DNA of 64,000 bases from Homalodisca vitripennis (Eukaryota > Arthropoda > Insecta > Hemiptera > Cicadellidae). The notes under the pieces were generated by a model. That model saw nothing but the letters and a program-made list of their open reading frames with translations. It did no database searches and had not been told where the DNA came from. Each line of letters begins with the position of its first letter. Within the stretch, counting starts at the first letter, position 1. Shown here piece after piece: positions 1 through 12,398 of this stretch. The position numbers and the translations under genes are program-made. The DNA is taken from contig NC_060211.1 in the NCBI RefSeq assembly GCF_021130785.1, forward strand, positions 26,893,001 to 26,957,000, read 5' to 3'.

Positions 1-309
1 TTTTTGTCTTTGTCATATTTGTGTTAAATTCCGTCTTATTATGACATCGGGGAGTTGGAAAAACAAAACTATAGAGGTTGCAACCCTATTTCAACCTTCA
101 TGGACAACTTTCAATCTTTATGAAAATCCTTTAGTTTTCGTATTTAATTTGTGATGCATAGATGAGCCAAATGTAAACTTTCTTTTATATGAGAAAATTT
201 GAGGATTAGTGATTAGTGACGGCTTTGCCTTTTATATATAGAGATTAGCTTAAAATAGCTGCAGTTTAAATTAGCTGGAAGCAATTTTTCTGTTAGACAT
301 TTATAATAA
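1..309. other. AT-rich sequence, nothing recognised
   Basis: AT-rich flank to the left of the first transposon. No open frame of note, no RNA gene and no repeat that recurs elsewhere in the window was seen. Confidence 0.6.
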
Positions 310-311
310 TA

Positions 312-1644
312 CAGGGTAGCGCAGAGAAATGGGAAATTTTGAAATAATCATAATAAACCAATGAATTGTACAAAAAATGCTTTTTAACGCTTAAAATGTG
401 TTGGGCAAGAGTGGAAATTACATGAGAAATTTTGGAAATAACAATTAAGCTAAAGTCACTTTTTAAAAATAAAATCAGTTAAGTGCCGTCCATTGCGCAT
501 AACACATTCATTCAGTCGATTTCGAAAACTTATCATTGTGCGACGCAATGTGTTCTCTGGGATGTTAGCGACGTGTTCTTCAATCTGAGTCTTGAGCTAA
601 AGAAGATTGGCCTAGTCTGGTATACAACGCTCTTTAGATGTCCCCATAGAAAGAAGTCGCATACTGAGAGACTGAGACCGTGGAAGCCAAGTGACGTTAG
701 CGTCCCTTGAAATTATTCGCTCCCCAAACAAACGCCTCAGTGCTGCCATTGACAGATTTAAAGTGTGTGAGGTGGCTCCATCCTGTTGAAATCAGGTTTG
801 CCAATATCTGGGAAAGCATGAAGCCGTGGAGAAAAAATGTTTCCAGCATATGAATGTAACGTTCAGATATGACTGTTACAGTGGAACCATTACCATCCTC
901 AAAGAAGTAATTATCCCTCGACAAGACACTGCACACCAAACACTAACTTTAAGGCTGTGTAACGGACGTTCATGAAGTTCACCTGGATTTATGCGAGCCC
1001 AGTAACGCATGTTCTGCTTATTGACATGACCATTTAAATAATAGTGGGCCTCATCAGATATCCAACAATTTTCAAGGAAATTTGCGTCCTCATTGATTTT
1101 AGTCAGTAGCTGTTCACAAAATTGTAAGTCACCGTTATTTTGTTTTAGAGCTTGAACAATCTAAAGCTTTTAAGGATGAAATTGCAGGCCATGCAATATT
1201 CTTTGCACACTCCGACGCTCAAGTCGCAATGATGAGGCGATTTTCCGTACAGAACGACGCGGATTCCTTTCCACTGTGACTCGCACTGCATCAACATGTT
1301 TTTGGGGTTCGAACAGTCACTATACGCCCAGGAGGTTTTTTCTTTAAGTCCTAACCAATCTCTTCAAAATTCCGAACCCATGATGATATGGCATGTGAAG
1401 AAGGAATTCGACTGCGAGGAGGAATATCATAATGGCGTCGGAACACTCGTTGTGCAGCTGTTACACTATCACCATTCTTGTAATACGCTCTCACGGCAAC
1501 GGCACGCTCCGCACCACTCCTCTGCTCCATCTCAACTAAATGACCGTAACTACTTGGCATCATGACTTCCGTCCCCCACTCCTACAAGACTTACAGGTGT
1601 ATCAACATCAACTTCAAAATTTCCCGTTTCTCTACGCCACCCTG
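312..1644 (-). mobile_element. Decayed DD41D / DUF4817-type Tc1-mariner transposon, full length
   Basis: The 1333-bp element is bounded by about 34-bp terminal inverted repeats. The left end (312-345) starts CAGGGTAGCGCAGAGAAA and the right end is its complement with about three mismatches, ending ACGCCACCCTG at 1644. A TA dinucleotide flanks each side (310-311 and 1645-1646), which is the target-site duplication of the IS630-Tc1-mariner superfamily. The transposase relic inside reads on the minus strand. Both ends survive while the gene has decayed, so this is an old, immobile copy. Confidence 0.9.
456..1563 (-). pseudogene. Broken DUF4817/DD41D transposase
   Basis: The frame opens at an ATG (1561-1563) with about 70 residues of a DUF4817-type N-terminal helix-turn-helix (VRAYYKNGDSVTAAQRVFRRH). 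Several stops and frameshifts follow. Catalytic landmarks can be read in shifting frames: first Asp in SDEAHYYLNGHVNKQNMRYW (about 1.0-1.07 kb), second Asp in QQDGATSHT (about 0.78 kb), third Asp in CDFFLWGHLKSVVY (about 0.62 kb). The C-terminal piece, with NIPENTLRRTM and RNGRHLTDFIFKK, ends at a TGA at 456-458. Spacing from the second to the third Asp is about 41 residues after allowing for a frameshift. The intact protein would cut and paste the element at TA sites. This copy cannot encode it. Confidence 0.85.
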
Positions 1645-1649
1645 TACTA

Positions 1650-4467
1650 GGCAGTGCCTAGAATAATTTGGAGAAATACTTTCAATACATTGAAAGTGCA
1701 CATTTCACTAACAAAAGTCACAAAGCTTAGTAAGTTTTTAGAAATTTATTACTAGTGAATCTTCAAAATACTCTCCACCACACCATGACTCCTAGAAGGA
1801 TATCAAACTTGACATGGCAATGAAGGTTTGTCAGTGATTCATTCATGACACCTGGCCTTCAATGGATCCAGATCCTATGGTACATAGCCCTTGCATCCGG
1901 CCCTACATTGAGAATAAATAAGTATTATATGAGGCATTAATAGGTATTTTATAAATATTTACGTGGGGTTTATTTGGTTTCCAAAATTACAATACTCTAC
2001 ACTGTTTAAGTTACTTGAAAATTGTATAAAATAAACTCGTTATTGACAGGCTTTGGTTAAACATCACCTAAACGAATACATTATCTAGGATTCGTGTAAC
2101 AGAACAAGTCCTATTCATCATAAGGATGAAATGCAAATAAACATTTCTTGAAGTGAATGATCATTACTGAAGTGCATTGACGTCTTCATATGCAATTACT
2201 GCAAGTCGAAGTCAATACAATTAGATGGCCCGAGATGTAAATGTGAAGCAGTTTCTCAAACAACGTCAAATCGTTAACGAGACCACTCTGAGATCCTCTT
2301 CTAGAAAAGTTACTGAATAGTACTAAAGGTCTGAATTGATTTTGTTTTATAACGAGAAATGCAGTTAGTTCGGTCTTTTTTGACTTAATTAAATCGGACT
2401 TTAGTATTATAAAATGTCTACATCTACATATCATATTCTTTTTTATTTATCTGCTCTTTGACAGTATTATACACCTAAATATGAGTATACAGTATCTATT
2501 TTTTTAACTTTTCAATGTTTGTATTTTGTTTTCTTGGACTTTGTTAAATATACAAATAAACAGTTTTGGACATTGGTTAAAGACCTCCAAAACGTAAAAC
2601 CCATGCAATACTTTTATTAATTAATGCAAATAAATTGGTGGATATACGTACTTTAGAGCACAACTGTATAAATCTTAAAACAGAGTTCAGTTGTAATTAA
2701 ACTATTATTTTGAACCCTCTGCAACTATTATGAAATTCTTTTTACCCTAAGAGTTTTAGAACCAAATTTTATTTTTTAATACAAATTTCAAAATTCTTTA
2801 TTCACCTTTTTTATCCAAAAATGTTGTCTTAATATAATTTATCTTAAATACAAAAATGTTCTGTTCTGACTCCAATATTAATACTTCAAATTTTTTTGTC
2901 ATTACATTATTATTTTCACCATATAGCTTTGATTTAGAGGTATAACTTACCAAAATATACTGCTTGGTAGTTATCATGTTAATAATAAGATTATATTTAA
3001 AACTATTAATTTAGTATTCATTCTCTATGTTGTGTCCTCTTTCTTGTATTGAGTAAATATTGGTAGGCAGTGTTTGATGATCATCCTGGGCAATCAATTT
3101 AGAACTTTCTAACGATGTGTTGTTCGTACAATAAAATTATTATATTACACAATATTATTTTTTAGGTAGTTTTATTGTGCGGATTTTGTATATTATTATT
3201 TATTTTATTTGTTTAAACTTTTATAAATACACTATTAATATTATTATTATTTATTGATGTAAATATTCAAAAAATTAAATATTTACATTATATAGCGAAT
3301 ATTTGTTTAAAAACCTCTGGTTAAATATACACATTTGAGGAAATCAAACGTTCTGAAACTCGTACGGATGACTGAATCGACTAAACATGGTTTTACGGAT
3401 GTTGCACATGCATAATACCCGCAAACTTACAAAATATTCTCGCAAAATATATTTGTAAACTTGAAAAAAACATCGGCAAGCCTTAAAATTAGGTAATCCA
3501 AACCATCCTATAACAGTTTGACGAAACACAATTACGACTTATATTGCTTAGAGCAAATTGAAAAACAGCTAACTGTATATTTAAGGATTTTAGGTGGTAT
3601 AATAGGATAACATGAATAAACTCGCATAATACAGTAAACACACGAGTATTTTTTAATGTGTCCATTAAGTAGATGAAAAAAATTGTTGAATAAAAAGAAA
3701 GACGAGAACATGTTATTTTTGAGAAATCTAAACGGATTTTGAAACTAATTTTACTAAGGAATGCAACTTTGCTTAATCTTCACCGAAAAAAAGCATTTTG
3801 CACAGTACTATATATAAAATAAAACCTGAAAAAATTATTATTTAATATTTTTTAAACAAATTATTTATAAAAACCAATAAAAATTGTAGCTAACGTAGCC
3901 TACTGACTTGAATAAAACAAATTGTTACAATTCGGTTCGCTAATGCAGAAGACAATAGGTTTCAAATATTTTTAAATGTTTGTTATGTGGTAATGAGAAA
4001 AATTTATATTATGTGACCTTAAAACAAAAAATGAGTCATTTTTATCTGCCACATCTGTGAAGTACGTGTAGTAGGAAAATGAAAAGTACACAATTTTTAT
4101 TATTTAATTTTTCTGTTTTTAATGAGGATTAACACAGATGTTCTGATCCAGAAGTATTTTCCGGGGAACAGATTGGGCTGTTCCGATTTTCATAGCCCAG
4201 AAACGGAGTTCAGTAAGCCGGTGTTTTATTTTAAACATGGTGAAAAATTTCGGAAAAATGGGCGTAGAACTTATTGGGATAAAAATGTGAAATTTAAATC
4301 TATATTTTGTATTTGGTTATATTATTAGGATATTTTTTATATAGTTCAAATTTCGAATAAAAGACCTCATTACTTTCATATAAAAACACAATAATTACGT
4401 ATAGTAAAATCGTATAGTATTGTATTTTCACCAACACTGCTAACCGTCTTATACATCTTTTATCATC
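1650..4467. other. AT-rich intergenic sequence, no gene seen
   Basis: About 2.8 kb of AT-rich DNA. The short open frames (for example minus 2186-2434 and 3344-3529) have no recognisable motifs and are the length expected by chance. A slightly less AT-rich patch at about 1.75-1.91 kb was not identified. Confidence 0.55.
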
Positions 4468-4469
4468 TA

Positions 4470-5872
4470 CTGAGGGTGACAAATTATTAGACTCAACATG
4501 GTTTTTCAATACATTTTAATCATTTTTTTTACACACACATCTAATACTTAGTATGTAATCCCTTATTTTTTATAAGCAGTGCCAATCCGTTTAGACATTC
4601 CTTCCACCAGCTTTTTGCAAGAATCCTTTATTTCTTGGTCATTGTGCAAAATTTTTATTGAAGCCTATCAAACCAGTTTTTGTAGTAATTTTCTCTGTTT
4701 CTTTTCCTGTTTTCTATCCCCATAGCCCAAAGATTCTCAATCGGATTCATATCCGGGCTATTTCCTGGCAAACAAGAGCACACTGATTTTATTGAGTTGA
4801 GTTAAAAAGCTTTTAACTGTTTTTGCTTGGTGACATGGCGCTCCGTCGTGCTTAAACACAAATTCCATCATCTGGAAACCAGTTTTTGGTCTGTGGAACC
4901 ATTCTTCGCTGTTTTTTAGTGTAAATAACGTAATGTTTTTACATGTTTACCTTCTTCCAATCATCCTGAGTTCAGTGTGTAGCCCTTTTGCCCACTCCGC
5001 TTTTTAGCCATGGCTGGTGATATCTTCTGCTTCTTTTCGAGGGTCGTCTTGCATTTAGGCCTTCATCTTTAAGGGTTCTTTAGAACAGTTCTGGGTGAAA
5101 CATTGACCCCACGTGCTATCATTTCCTCTGCCAACTGCTTTTAGTACTTCTTCTTTTGTTGAGAAACCATGTTCTTTAGTTACCTTTTCAATCTTTCATT
5201 CAATTTAGGTTTGCGGCCACATTTTCCAACTCGACTAGATTCATAAATTGTATTATTATTAGAGGCCCGCTTAATCCTGCTTACCGACTTATGTGATATA
5301 TTGAGTCTTCTTGCTATTTCCCTTTGCGAATAATGATTTTCTTTCAAAAGACCCTTGGTCATAGATATTTTACGAGGTGATAAATCTGCAATTTTGCCCA
5401 TTACCAATATATTTTTTCTGGCAAATGTTTTACAGGATAAAAAATCACAAAACAGTTAATTTATGTCAAGAAAACTAAAAAAACTTTTAAAACTATTAAA
5501 AATTTTATATATTATATTAAATATTATATATATTATATTATATATTATATAATATATTAAAAAACTGTTAAAATATCTTATACGACAACCACTAACACAT
5601 CAAAAGCACATTACAATACAAAATAGTAGTTTTGGAGGTTATGAAAAACACACATGGTAAGAAAACAGCTGATTTCATTTTTTTTGCTCTTTTGATAGAT
5701 TAGTATAATGTGTGTACTGTATTGCACAGACTTTGAGAAAATTTTTGAGAAGTGTATACTATATAATACTAAACATTATTTACCCATGTCCATCAAGTAA
5801 AAGTACTGAAAATTGTGTAACAACAAAATTTGATAAAAAATCTGATTGAGTCTAATAATTTTCACCCCTCTG
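4470..5872 (-). mobile_element. Decayed Tc1-like transposon, full length
   Basis: The 1403-bp element has inverted ends. The left end reads CTGAGGGTGACAAATTATTAG and the right end, on the other strand, CAGAGGGGTGAAAATTATTAG; both continue into GACTCAA. TA dinucleotides lie at 4468-4469 and 5873-5874. The transposase relic lies on the minus strand. An AT palindromic stretch at about 5500-5565 lies between the gene start and the right end. Confidence 0.85.
4541..5407 (-). pseudogene. Broken Tc1-like transposase
   Basis: The N-terminus is intact for about 75 residues and carries a paired-type helix-turn-helix (SQREIARRLNISHKSVSRIKR) and the linker GRKPKLNER. The likely start is the second Met (about 5401), giving MGKIADLSPRK. 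Further on, in broken frames, one can read SPRTVL..., a DWKKV segment, the second catalytic Asp in FKHDGAPCH (about 4.84 kb), and the third acidic region in PGNSPDMNPIENLWAMG (about 4.74-4.78 kb). A one-base frameshift lies at about 4.78 kb, and several stops are present. The frame ends at a TAG at 4541-4543. In the intact family the product binds the TIRs and inserts at TA; this copy is dead. Confidence 0.85.
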
Positions 5873-5874
5873 TA

Positions 5875-6410
5875 GATTGGTTTGTACTATATTTTGAATA
5901 TTTCATTCTATCTGAAAAACTATGAGTTTTATGAAATGAAAGATCAAAAGATAGTTCTTGTGTAACAAAGAGTAATTTAATATTTCCGCGCGAGCAGTAC
6001 CATCTGATTTATTATTCAAGAGTGAGCGGAGTACAGACTTACTCATAAGGCAGGTATAATGAGACTCTAACTTCGTAATTCAATTGTGCAGAACTAACTT
6101 GGCTTTGTGAAGTCACTAAACACGCCTGTTCGAGGCTAAGCTGCATGAGAACATGAGATATCTCATCTGATATTTTCCTCACATCGGAAAACTCTTCTTA
6201 GTCTGAAGAGTCTCTTTACTTGTTCTACAACTTGTGTAATTGTTGGGGACTAAATGATGTTTTTGTTGAAAGGTGCGATATTGTTGAAACGTAGGAAATG
6301 TTACTTAGTATTAGGAATGATGATGATGTCTGTTGGGAACATACTTTATTTCCAGTTAGGTCATGATGAGACAGATTCAAAGCTCTATGGAATATCATAA
6401 AAACTTAAGG

Positions 6411-6412
<2 letters not shown>
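5875..6412. other. No gene seen
   Basis: About 540 bp between the Tc1-like element and the AT microsatellite. No coding, RNA or repeat feature was recognised. Confidence 0.5.

Positions 6413-6413
<1 letters not shown>

Positions 6414-6472
<59 letters not shown>
6414..6472. repeat. (AT)n microsatellite, about 59 bp
   Basis: Perfect alternating AT run of about 29 units, directly to the left of the 6.5-7.2 kb tandem array. Confidence 0.98.
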
Positions 6473-6476
<4 letters not shown>

Positions 6477-6492
6477 TATTTGGATATTAGCT

Positions 6493-7160
6493 CAGAATAA
6501 ACAAGCATTTTAATATGTTTAAAATTTCGAAGGTTCACTAGTTATTCGAGCTGAAGGAATGCTCGTACGTTCCATAATATTCCCCCATAGCTAAGTTTAC
6601 TATATTGCGGGTACAATAAGTAGCGTTTATTTGAGAGAAGGCTTATAGGCTAAACAGAATAAAGAAAAATATTAATATGTTTGAAATTTCGGTGACTGAA
6701 GGTTGACTAGTCAGTCGAGATGCTGTAGCATTTAATGTTGCTGGATTTTCTTTTTCAAAAGACCACGCTTGGAATTGCAGTGGTAGGAATGGTAAGTCTT
6801 TTCGGTGACTGAAGGTTGACTAGTCAGGCAAGATGCTTTAGTATTTAATGTTGCTGGATTTTTTTTCAAAAGATCAAACTTGGAATTGCAGTGGTAGTAA
6901 TGGTAAGTCTTTTCGGTGACTGAAGGTTGACTAGTCAGTCGAGATGCTGTAGCATTTAATGTTGCTGGATTTTTATTTCAAAAGATCAAGCTTGGAATTG
7001 CAGTGGTAGTAATGGTAAGTCTTCGGTGACTGAAGGTTCACTAGTCAGTCGAAATGCTGAAGGAATGCTCGTACGTTCCTTAATATTCCCCCATAGCCGG
7101 ATTTACGATATTGGGAGTACAATGACTAGCATTTTATTTGGGAGAAGACGTATAGGCTAG
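6493..7160. repeat. Nested tandem array, A-B-B-B-A, 113-bp core unit
   Basis: Three B units of 113, 111 and 110 bp start at 6688, 6801 and 6912 with TTCGGTGACTGAAGGTTGAC, and each ends with GGAATTGCAGTGGTAG(G/T)AATGG. They are flanked left (about 6493-6660) and right (about 7022-7160) by a second unit, A, with GAAGGAATGCTCGTACGTTCC, ATATTCCCCCATAGC and a shared tail TATAGGCTA. A and B share the roughly 38-bp start (GGTGACTGAAGGTTSACTAGTCAGTCG). The B units therefore probably expanded inside a duplicated A unit. Confidence 0.9.
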
Positions 7161-7164
7161 AGTG

Positions 7165-8317
7165 ATAAGCTAGAGGTGTAAGTATGCAGATGTATATCTC
7201 GAGGAAGGGTAGAAAAACAAATACCTTCCACGGAAGATCTTCGTTAAATCTCAAGACCATTGGAAATTATAATAGTGCTGTCAATAGTAAAAGTACTGAA
7301 TAAAATAATACTTGCTATATAATAACGCATTACGATGAGGATGTCAACTCAAGAAAGAACTTAAATAAAATTTCGTGGAAAACACCGTGCGTAAATAGTT
7401 TATGATGGATGTTTCAAAACAATCAACGGTCACTCAAATTCTAAGATTTAAACAAAGTCTGAAAACGTTTTTACCAAAAAGATATCGTTTTCAATAGTTG
7501 AGTTTGTGTCGAGGTTGTACGGCAAGGCTCATTCTACTCGTATATCGTTGGGTATTTTTAGCTCGTCCTTAAAATGAATGACTAACAGCTATTAACTCTC
7601 GAAAACTCTTCAGTTTAATGATATAAGATAAATTATGCCATAGAAAAATGTTATTTTACATTTATATCTCGCAAAGTAGTTCTTATGAAATAATAAAAAC
7701 AGTGAATTGTGCTAAAATGTTTTTATTTAGAATAAAAGTACCAACATTTCTTTTACGAATCACATGGTTTCTATGGTTACATAATTAATGAGTTCACGTG
7801 TTCACTTCTGTACGAAGTTTTAAACACTATTTACATAATGCGACATTTCAATGCACAGATAACATATCTTTTCTTGTAGCTTCCGACTTTCCTTGGATCT
7901 TTTTCGTGATAGGTCTACAGTAAAATTTGCAATGTAGACCATGTAGGCTACTTTAGAACCAAACTCAGTTTTAGGCCTTTTTATACTAAATAATATAAAA
8001 CATACTAAACCAATTACAGACTTTTTCGTAAAATTTGTGGGATTTAAATGTAAAATAAGTAAAGTGTATAAGTAATTTAAATGTTTTCTTAGTATAAGTG
8101 TGTCTTATATAAGTAATGCACATATTATACAAGTAATATAATTTGTACTATTAATCATTAACAGATATAAATTCTTTTAATTTACTAAAGAAAATGGCCA
8201 GCAATGTGTAATAGCGAAACGGCCAGCACTATTACGATCAATGAAAACACTGGTTGTTGCCAAGGAGGTTGTTGCCTTCAAAATTATCACCCCAATAATG
8301 CTGTGAACAAGTTATAC
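7165..8317. other. No gene seen
   Basis: AT-rich sequence between the tandem array and the 8.3-kb MITE. Nothing coding or structured was recognised. Confidence 0.5.
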
Positions 8318-8319
8318 TA

Positions 8320-8734
8320 CCGGGTGTCCCAAAAGTCCCACCCCCCCTTCTAACTTTTGAACGGAATTAAACAAATAAATATCCTTTTGGGGGTGGTTAT
8401 ATAATTACAAATGATGATTTTTGCGCTACATGAGAACTTAGCACCTCAACCCAAACTGGGGGTTTGAGGGGTCAAGTCAAAATTTTTAAATGCAAGCCCC
8501 CATCAAATTACACTTCATTTTAAAGGTCTTTATCAAAGAAGATCAATGCCACAGACTAGAGGTCTCTATCTCAATCCAATACGAAACAACGGCTTTTCAA
8601 AGTTTTATTGAAAAGTTACGCTAAAAACGCTATTTTTCTTAACTCATTATATAACTAGCCCCTTATGGATATTGGTTTGTTTAATTCCGTTCAAAAATTA
8701 GAAGGGGGGGGGGTGGGACTTTTGGGACACCCGG
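8320..8734. mobile_element. 415-bp MITE with about 85-bp TIRs
   Basis: Starts CCGGGTGTCCCAAAAGTCCC and ends with its inverse complement, followed by TA on both sides (8318-8319 and 8735-8736). Similarity between the arms runs for about 85 bp, through a poly-C tract and TTTGAACGGAATTAAACAA. No coding capacity. The TA target, the GGGTGTC-type terminus and an internal ATGCCACAGACTAGAGG-type motif suggest a non-autonomous relative of the long-TIR DD41D elements elsewhere in the window. Confidence 0.9.
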
Positions 8735-8739
8735 TATAT

Positions 8740-9600
8740 TAGCCTTGAAATATTGCTCTATTAATTGCGTAATATAAAAATGCGAAAATTACAATCCCGT
8801 AAAATGGTGCTATAAGCAGCACTAAAAGTGAGCAAAAATGCTTTTGGATACAATAGGAAAGTTTAAAATACTTTGTATTCTTTCCCCTACGCACACGATT
8901 AGTAACGTTGATGCAAGCAAGAACTACGTATATTTTGACCAAAGGTGAAAAATTAAAGGATTTATTGGTTATCACATTAATACACTTTAATGAATTACAA
9001 GTTTCATACCAACTTTAACTTTATTATTATTAACATTTCTTTGTTTTCCTAATTTACTGTTTTTTATACTTATAAACGCATAAATAAAAAACCGTTAAAT
9101 ATATTCTTTTTAAATTTGTTGTACACTTATAATATTGCATAATACAGCTATCGACGAAGAATTACTATGATTAAGTAAAAAATGCATAAGGCAAAATATT
9201 TATGTGTATAAAAATGTCTGGAAAAAATAGTGTTTAGGAAAAAATCATAAATATAAATTTATGATACTCATTTTTATAATTTTATAAATCGTCTAAAGCT
9301 TCCTTAGATATAGATAAACAAATGTGGTCAATTTCAATGCTGTATGATGATTATTTTTTAGGAAAGGTGTACCTAAAATAAGCCAATTTAACATGGACGG
9401 TATAGGGACGTTGAAGTGATGATGTTTTTTTGAGGTGTCATCAAATTCAAGTAACATATAGGCTAATTATAAACTATCCAATACAGTTTTATGCGAGCTA
9501 GTCAGTTTTTATGATAGTGTCGATGCAAATAATAAGATTATACACTAGGTATAGTAATATTTAGCGCTATCATCTCTGTAAAAATTCTACATTGCTGATC
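8740..9600. other. AT-rich sequence, no gene seen
   Basis: No feature was recognised. The minus-strand open frame 8739-8975 begins at the MITE end and shows no family motif. Confidence 0.5.
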
Positions 9601-9639
9601 AATGGGACTGCTTTTATCTCTGGATATCGTAGTAAATAA

Positions 9640-9920
9640 TGTTGCTCCCTCTACTGCATACGTCGTCGGGTGAAAGGTTGTGTGTGTATGGTGGTGGTGA
9701 GAGTGGGGGGGGGGTAAGAAGAAGGGGTGTAATGAAAGTGCTGGCAGCAAGCCAGGCCGAGCAGGTAGACTCAGACTGGGCTAATGTTCTTGCCAGATTA
9801 TTATCACTAGCTTTTCTACCCGGGTGGCCAGCCAGTGTATACGTGGGAGAATCTGTTTATCCATGACACTAACGGTGAAGAATAATATTTTTCTTGTTTT
9901 CATACGTAGATCACGCGAAC
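9640..9920 (+). other. GC-richer island, possible promoter or exon, unassigned
   Basis: A patch of higher GC with a poly-G run (about 9706-9714) and a short open frame starting at ATG 9732 (44 codons, MKVLAASQAEQVDSDWANV...). It stands out from the AT-rich surroundings. I do not recognise the peptide, and no clear splice pair was found. It could be a first exon or promoter of an unidentified transcript, or part of a repeat. Confidence 0.25.
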
Positions 9921-10121
9921 GTGCGAACACAGTTGATACCGTTGTTAAGACTGTACTCTCTATGCAGTTATTTTTTATAATCATCAGCGAATCATTAGCT
10001 GTTGTAGTAAAATCGCACCAAAATCGCACCTGTATCAAATATTTTCCACGTCGTTGCTGAGACGCTTGTTAAGAAAATGACTAAAAATTGTAAAAAATTT
10101 AACAAAAAAATCGATAATTGC

Positions 10122-10677
10122 TTTATAAAGATATAGCTAACTTATTTATAAATTCTCGTTCTCGGGATCACAATTCATCGTTCCATTCAGTGTCGATTCC
10201 AACCAACATTTAGTCTTCCATGGGAACTAAGTTATCTCAAATTTTCTTAGGATTTAACATAGATTGGCTGATATTAAACACAATAAGTTGTACAGGGTGA
10301 CAATTAAGTCTTAGAACGACCTCATAACTTTTAAACAAGATATATTGCAACTTTCAGAGGGGAGCATTTTGAATACCTACTTTGAAATAAGTATTGGTAA
10401 TTGATTAATAAAGATATAAATTGTTTATAAATTCTCGTTTATGGCATCATCATTAAACGGTCCATTCAGTGTAGATTCCAACCACCATTTAGTCTTCCAG
10501 GGTAACTAAATTATGTCTAAGTTTCTTAGATTTAACATCGATGAGCTGATATTACACATAATAAGTTATACAGGGTGATAATTAAGTCTTCGTTCGACCT
10601 TGTAACTTTTAAACAAGATATATTACAACTTTCAGAGGGGAACATTTTGAACACCTACTTTGAAACTAGTTCATCCA
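10122..10677. repeat. Imperfect tandem duplication, about 279-bp period
   Basis: The segment from about 10122 to 10399 is repeated at about 10400-10677. Shared blocks include TTTATAAATTCTCGTT, CCATTCAGTG and ATTCCAACCA, and both copies run into a transposon terminus CAGGGTGA(C/T)AATTAAGTCTT (10293 and 10571). Only the second copy continues into a whole MITE, so the first is a truncated duplicate of the MITE left end plus its flank. Confidence 0.85.
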
Positions 10678-10938
10678 ATTAGCCATTAAACAAATTTAAA
10701 CAGCAATTTCTTCCGATTGAATCAATATTTTGAAGTCCAGTTTGAATCACTGTTTTCAGTTTAAAGAGCGCTTTAAAATGATGTACAACTCAGCATAGGC
10801 TGTCATCAAAGATGTTCTTCTTACCCCGGCCGTGATGTCCTCTAAATGTGAGATCCGATCACTATGTACACAGAAAGGTAGCTTACTATTACCAGTTTCA
10901 AAGTTATAAAGTCGTCCTAAGACTTAATTCTCACACTG
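10571..10938. mobile_element. 368-bp MITE, long-TIR DD41D-related
   Basis: Left end CAGGGTGATAATTAAGTCTT; right end is the complement of CAGTGTGAGAATTAAGTCTT. About 45 bp of terminal inverted similarity, with TA on both sides (10569-10570 and 10939-10940). Internal TTTGAAGTCCAGTTTG and CGCTTTAAAATGATGTA blocks resemble subterminal blocks of the 12.4-kb and 37.4-kb elements. Non-coding. Confidence 0.85.
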
Positions 10939-11189
10939 TACACGTACTTGGTTATTAACCCACGACATAGATTGTCTTTAATGCTGTAAATACCTTCAGT
11001 TTATTCGTTTTGTTATTTATAAGGAAGGAATACGTCAGACCGAGTGTAGTAAAACAAAGTTGGCTGCTTATACACATTGGGCATATTCTCAAAGGCATCA
11101 TGGTGGGATGTAGTTCAACCTATTGTCCGCAAAACTGCCTTGACTCAACTACCACGATAGTACTAAAACTCGCTCATCCTGTCCCTCTA

Positions 11190-11927
11190 GTCCATCCGCT
11201 GTTTTGAAGACCATAAATGCATCAAGAACGCTAAGACAAATCCCATAGAGGGACAGGCATAGTGTATGGGGTACTATATAAAAATAAAGCTTCATGCAAA
11301 ATTTAAATTTTCCAGCTGAGTTCATTATCTGGACATCCTGTAAACATCTCGACAGTAAAAAATCACAAGTTTTGTTCTACTCCAGAAAGATAGATTTCAC
11401 TGAATAGGTAAGTGAATGAAATAGGACGATGAACAACTTTATAGAAGCCAATGCTCAGTATTACGCAAATAAGTGATCTGATACGCTGAGATGGCAGAAA
11501 TTTTGTCTACTTGCAAAATTGATAATGCCCTTAGAAAAAAAAACTGCAGTAAAAAGGGAGTACGCTTCATTACGTGTTGCGCAACAGACTTCGCTGAGAT
11601 TGCATGCCAAATTTCAAGCCTATAACTCATTTCATTCTCGAGATTTCCTGCGGACAGAGATACAGGCAAATGATAAGACACTTTTACAGTTCTCAGAAAG
11701 TCTACAGAAGAATAAAAGTCTTCACACCAAGTTCCATAAAATTACGCTGTGTGTGGGGATAGTCTGACTACATGTGTTAATAACCACTTGTTAAAATCTT
11801 AAATTATTGTGCTCGGTTTATTTACAAATGTATTTTGTAATACCCATAACACCAACGTAAAGATTTAAAAGCTAACACTCAGCCAAATCATATGAAGTGA
11901 CACGCACGATCATCTAACTCATTATTG

Positions 11928-11988
<61 letters not shown>

Positions 11989-12115
11989 GCTCTTTTGAAA
12001 AGTTTTAAGTCAGTCATTGTCTAGTTATCGTGAGGATATACAGTCAAACACAAATACAAAGTTTCTAGCCCCTCCAATGACAGGGTTCACTAACGTTCAG
12101 CCAAAAAGTAGTAAT
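11190..12115. repeat. Dispersed repeat family copies with internal microsatellite
   Basis: Fragments recurring elsewhere in the window: GCTTCATGCAAAATTT (about 11291), CATGCCAAATTTCAAGCC with GAGATTTCCTGCGGACAGAGA (about 11600-11660), CTAACACTCAGCCAAATCATATGAAGTGACACGCAC (two runs, about 11873-11909), and CACTAACGTTCAGCCAAA (about 12088). Matching pieces occur at 56.35-56.46 kb, 57.0-57.36 kb and, inverted, at 27.6-27.8 kb. No coding region was seen. The family type is not established; this kind of non-coding repeat with GACAGACAGAC tails is common in insect genomes. Confidence 0.6.
11931..11981. repeat. (AT)n microsatellite, about 51 bp
   Basis: Perfect alternating AT run inside a dispersed repeat copy. 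Confidence 0.98.
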
Positions 12116-12398
12116 TTAAAGTGGAATAAATGAAAAAACGAATTGCTGTTATTAACACTTTTTCCGGAAAACGTGTAATGGACTTAAATGTTTTGTGGTT
12201 AATGAAGAAGAACATTAAACATTAAGTACACAAAAGATTGTTAATTTTTGCACAATCATAAGCGGATGGTATAGTTCAATTAATACGTATTGTTGGTCTG
12301 TAAAACATCCATGAATATTCGACCAGTCAATCATTCAGAATTGGGTACACCTAAAGTTGTTTTACTAATTACAGTACATGGTTAACGTATAGAATATA

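Noticed and set aside
1296..1565. 89-codon plus-strand frame in the first transposon
   Set aside because: Antisense shadow of the DUF4817 domain, which is recognisable on the minus strand.
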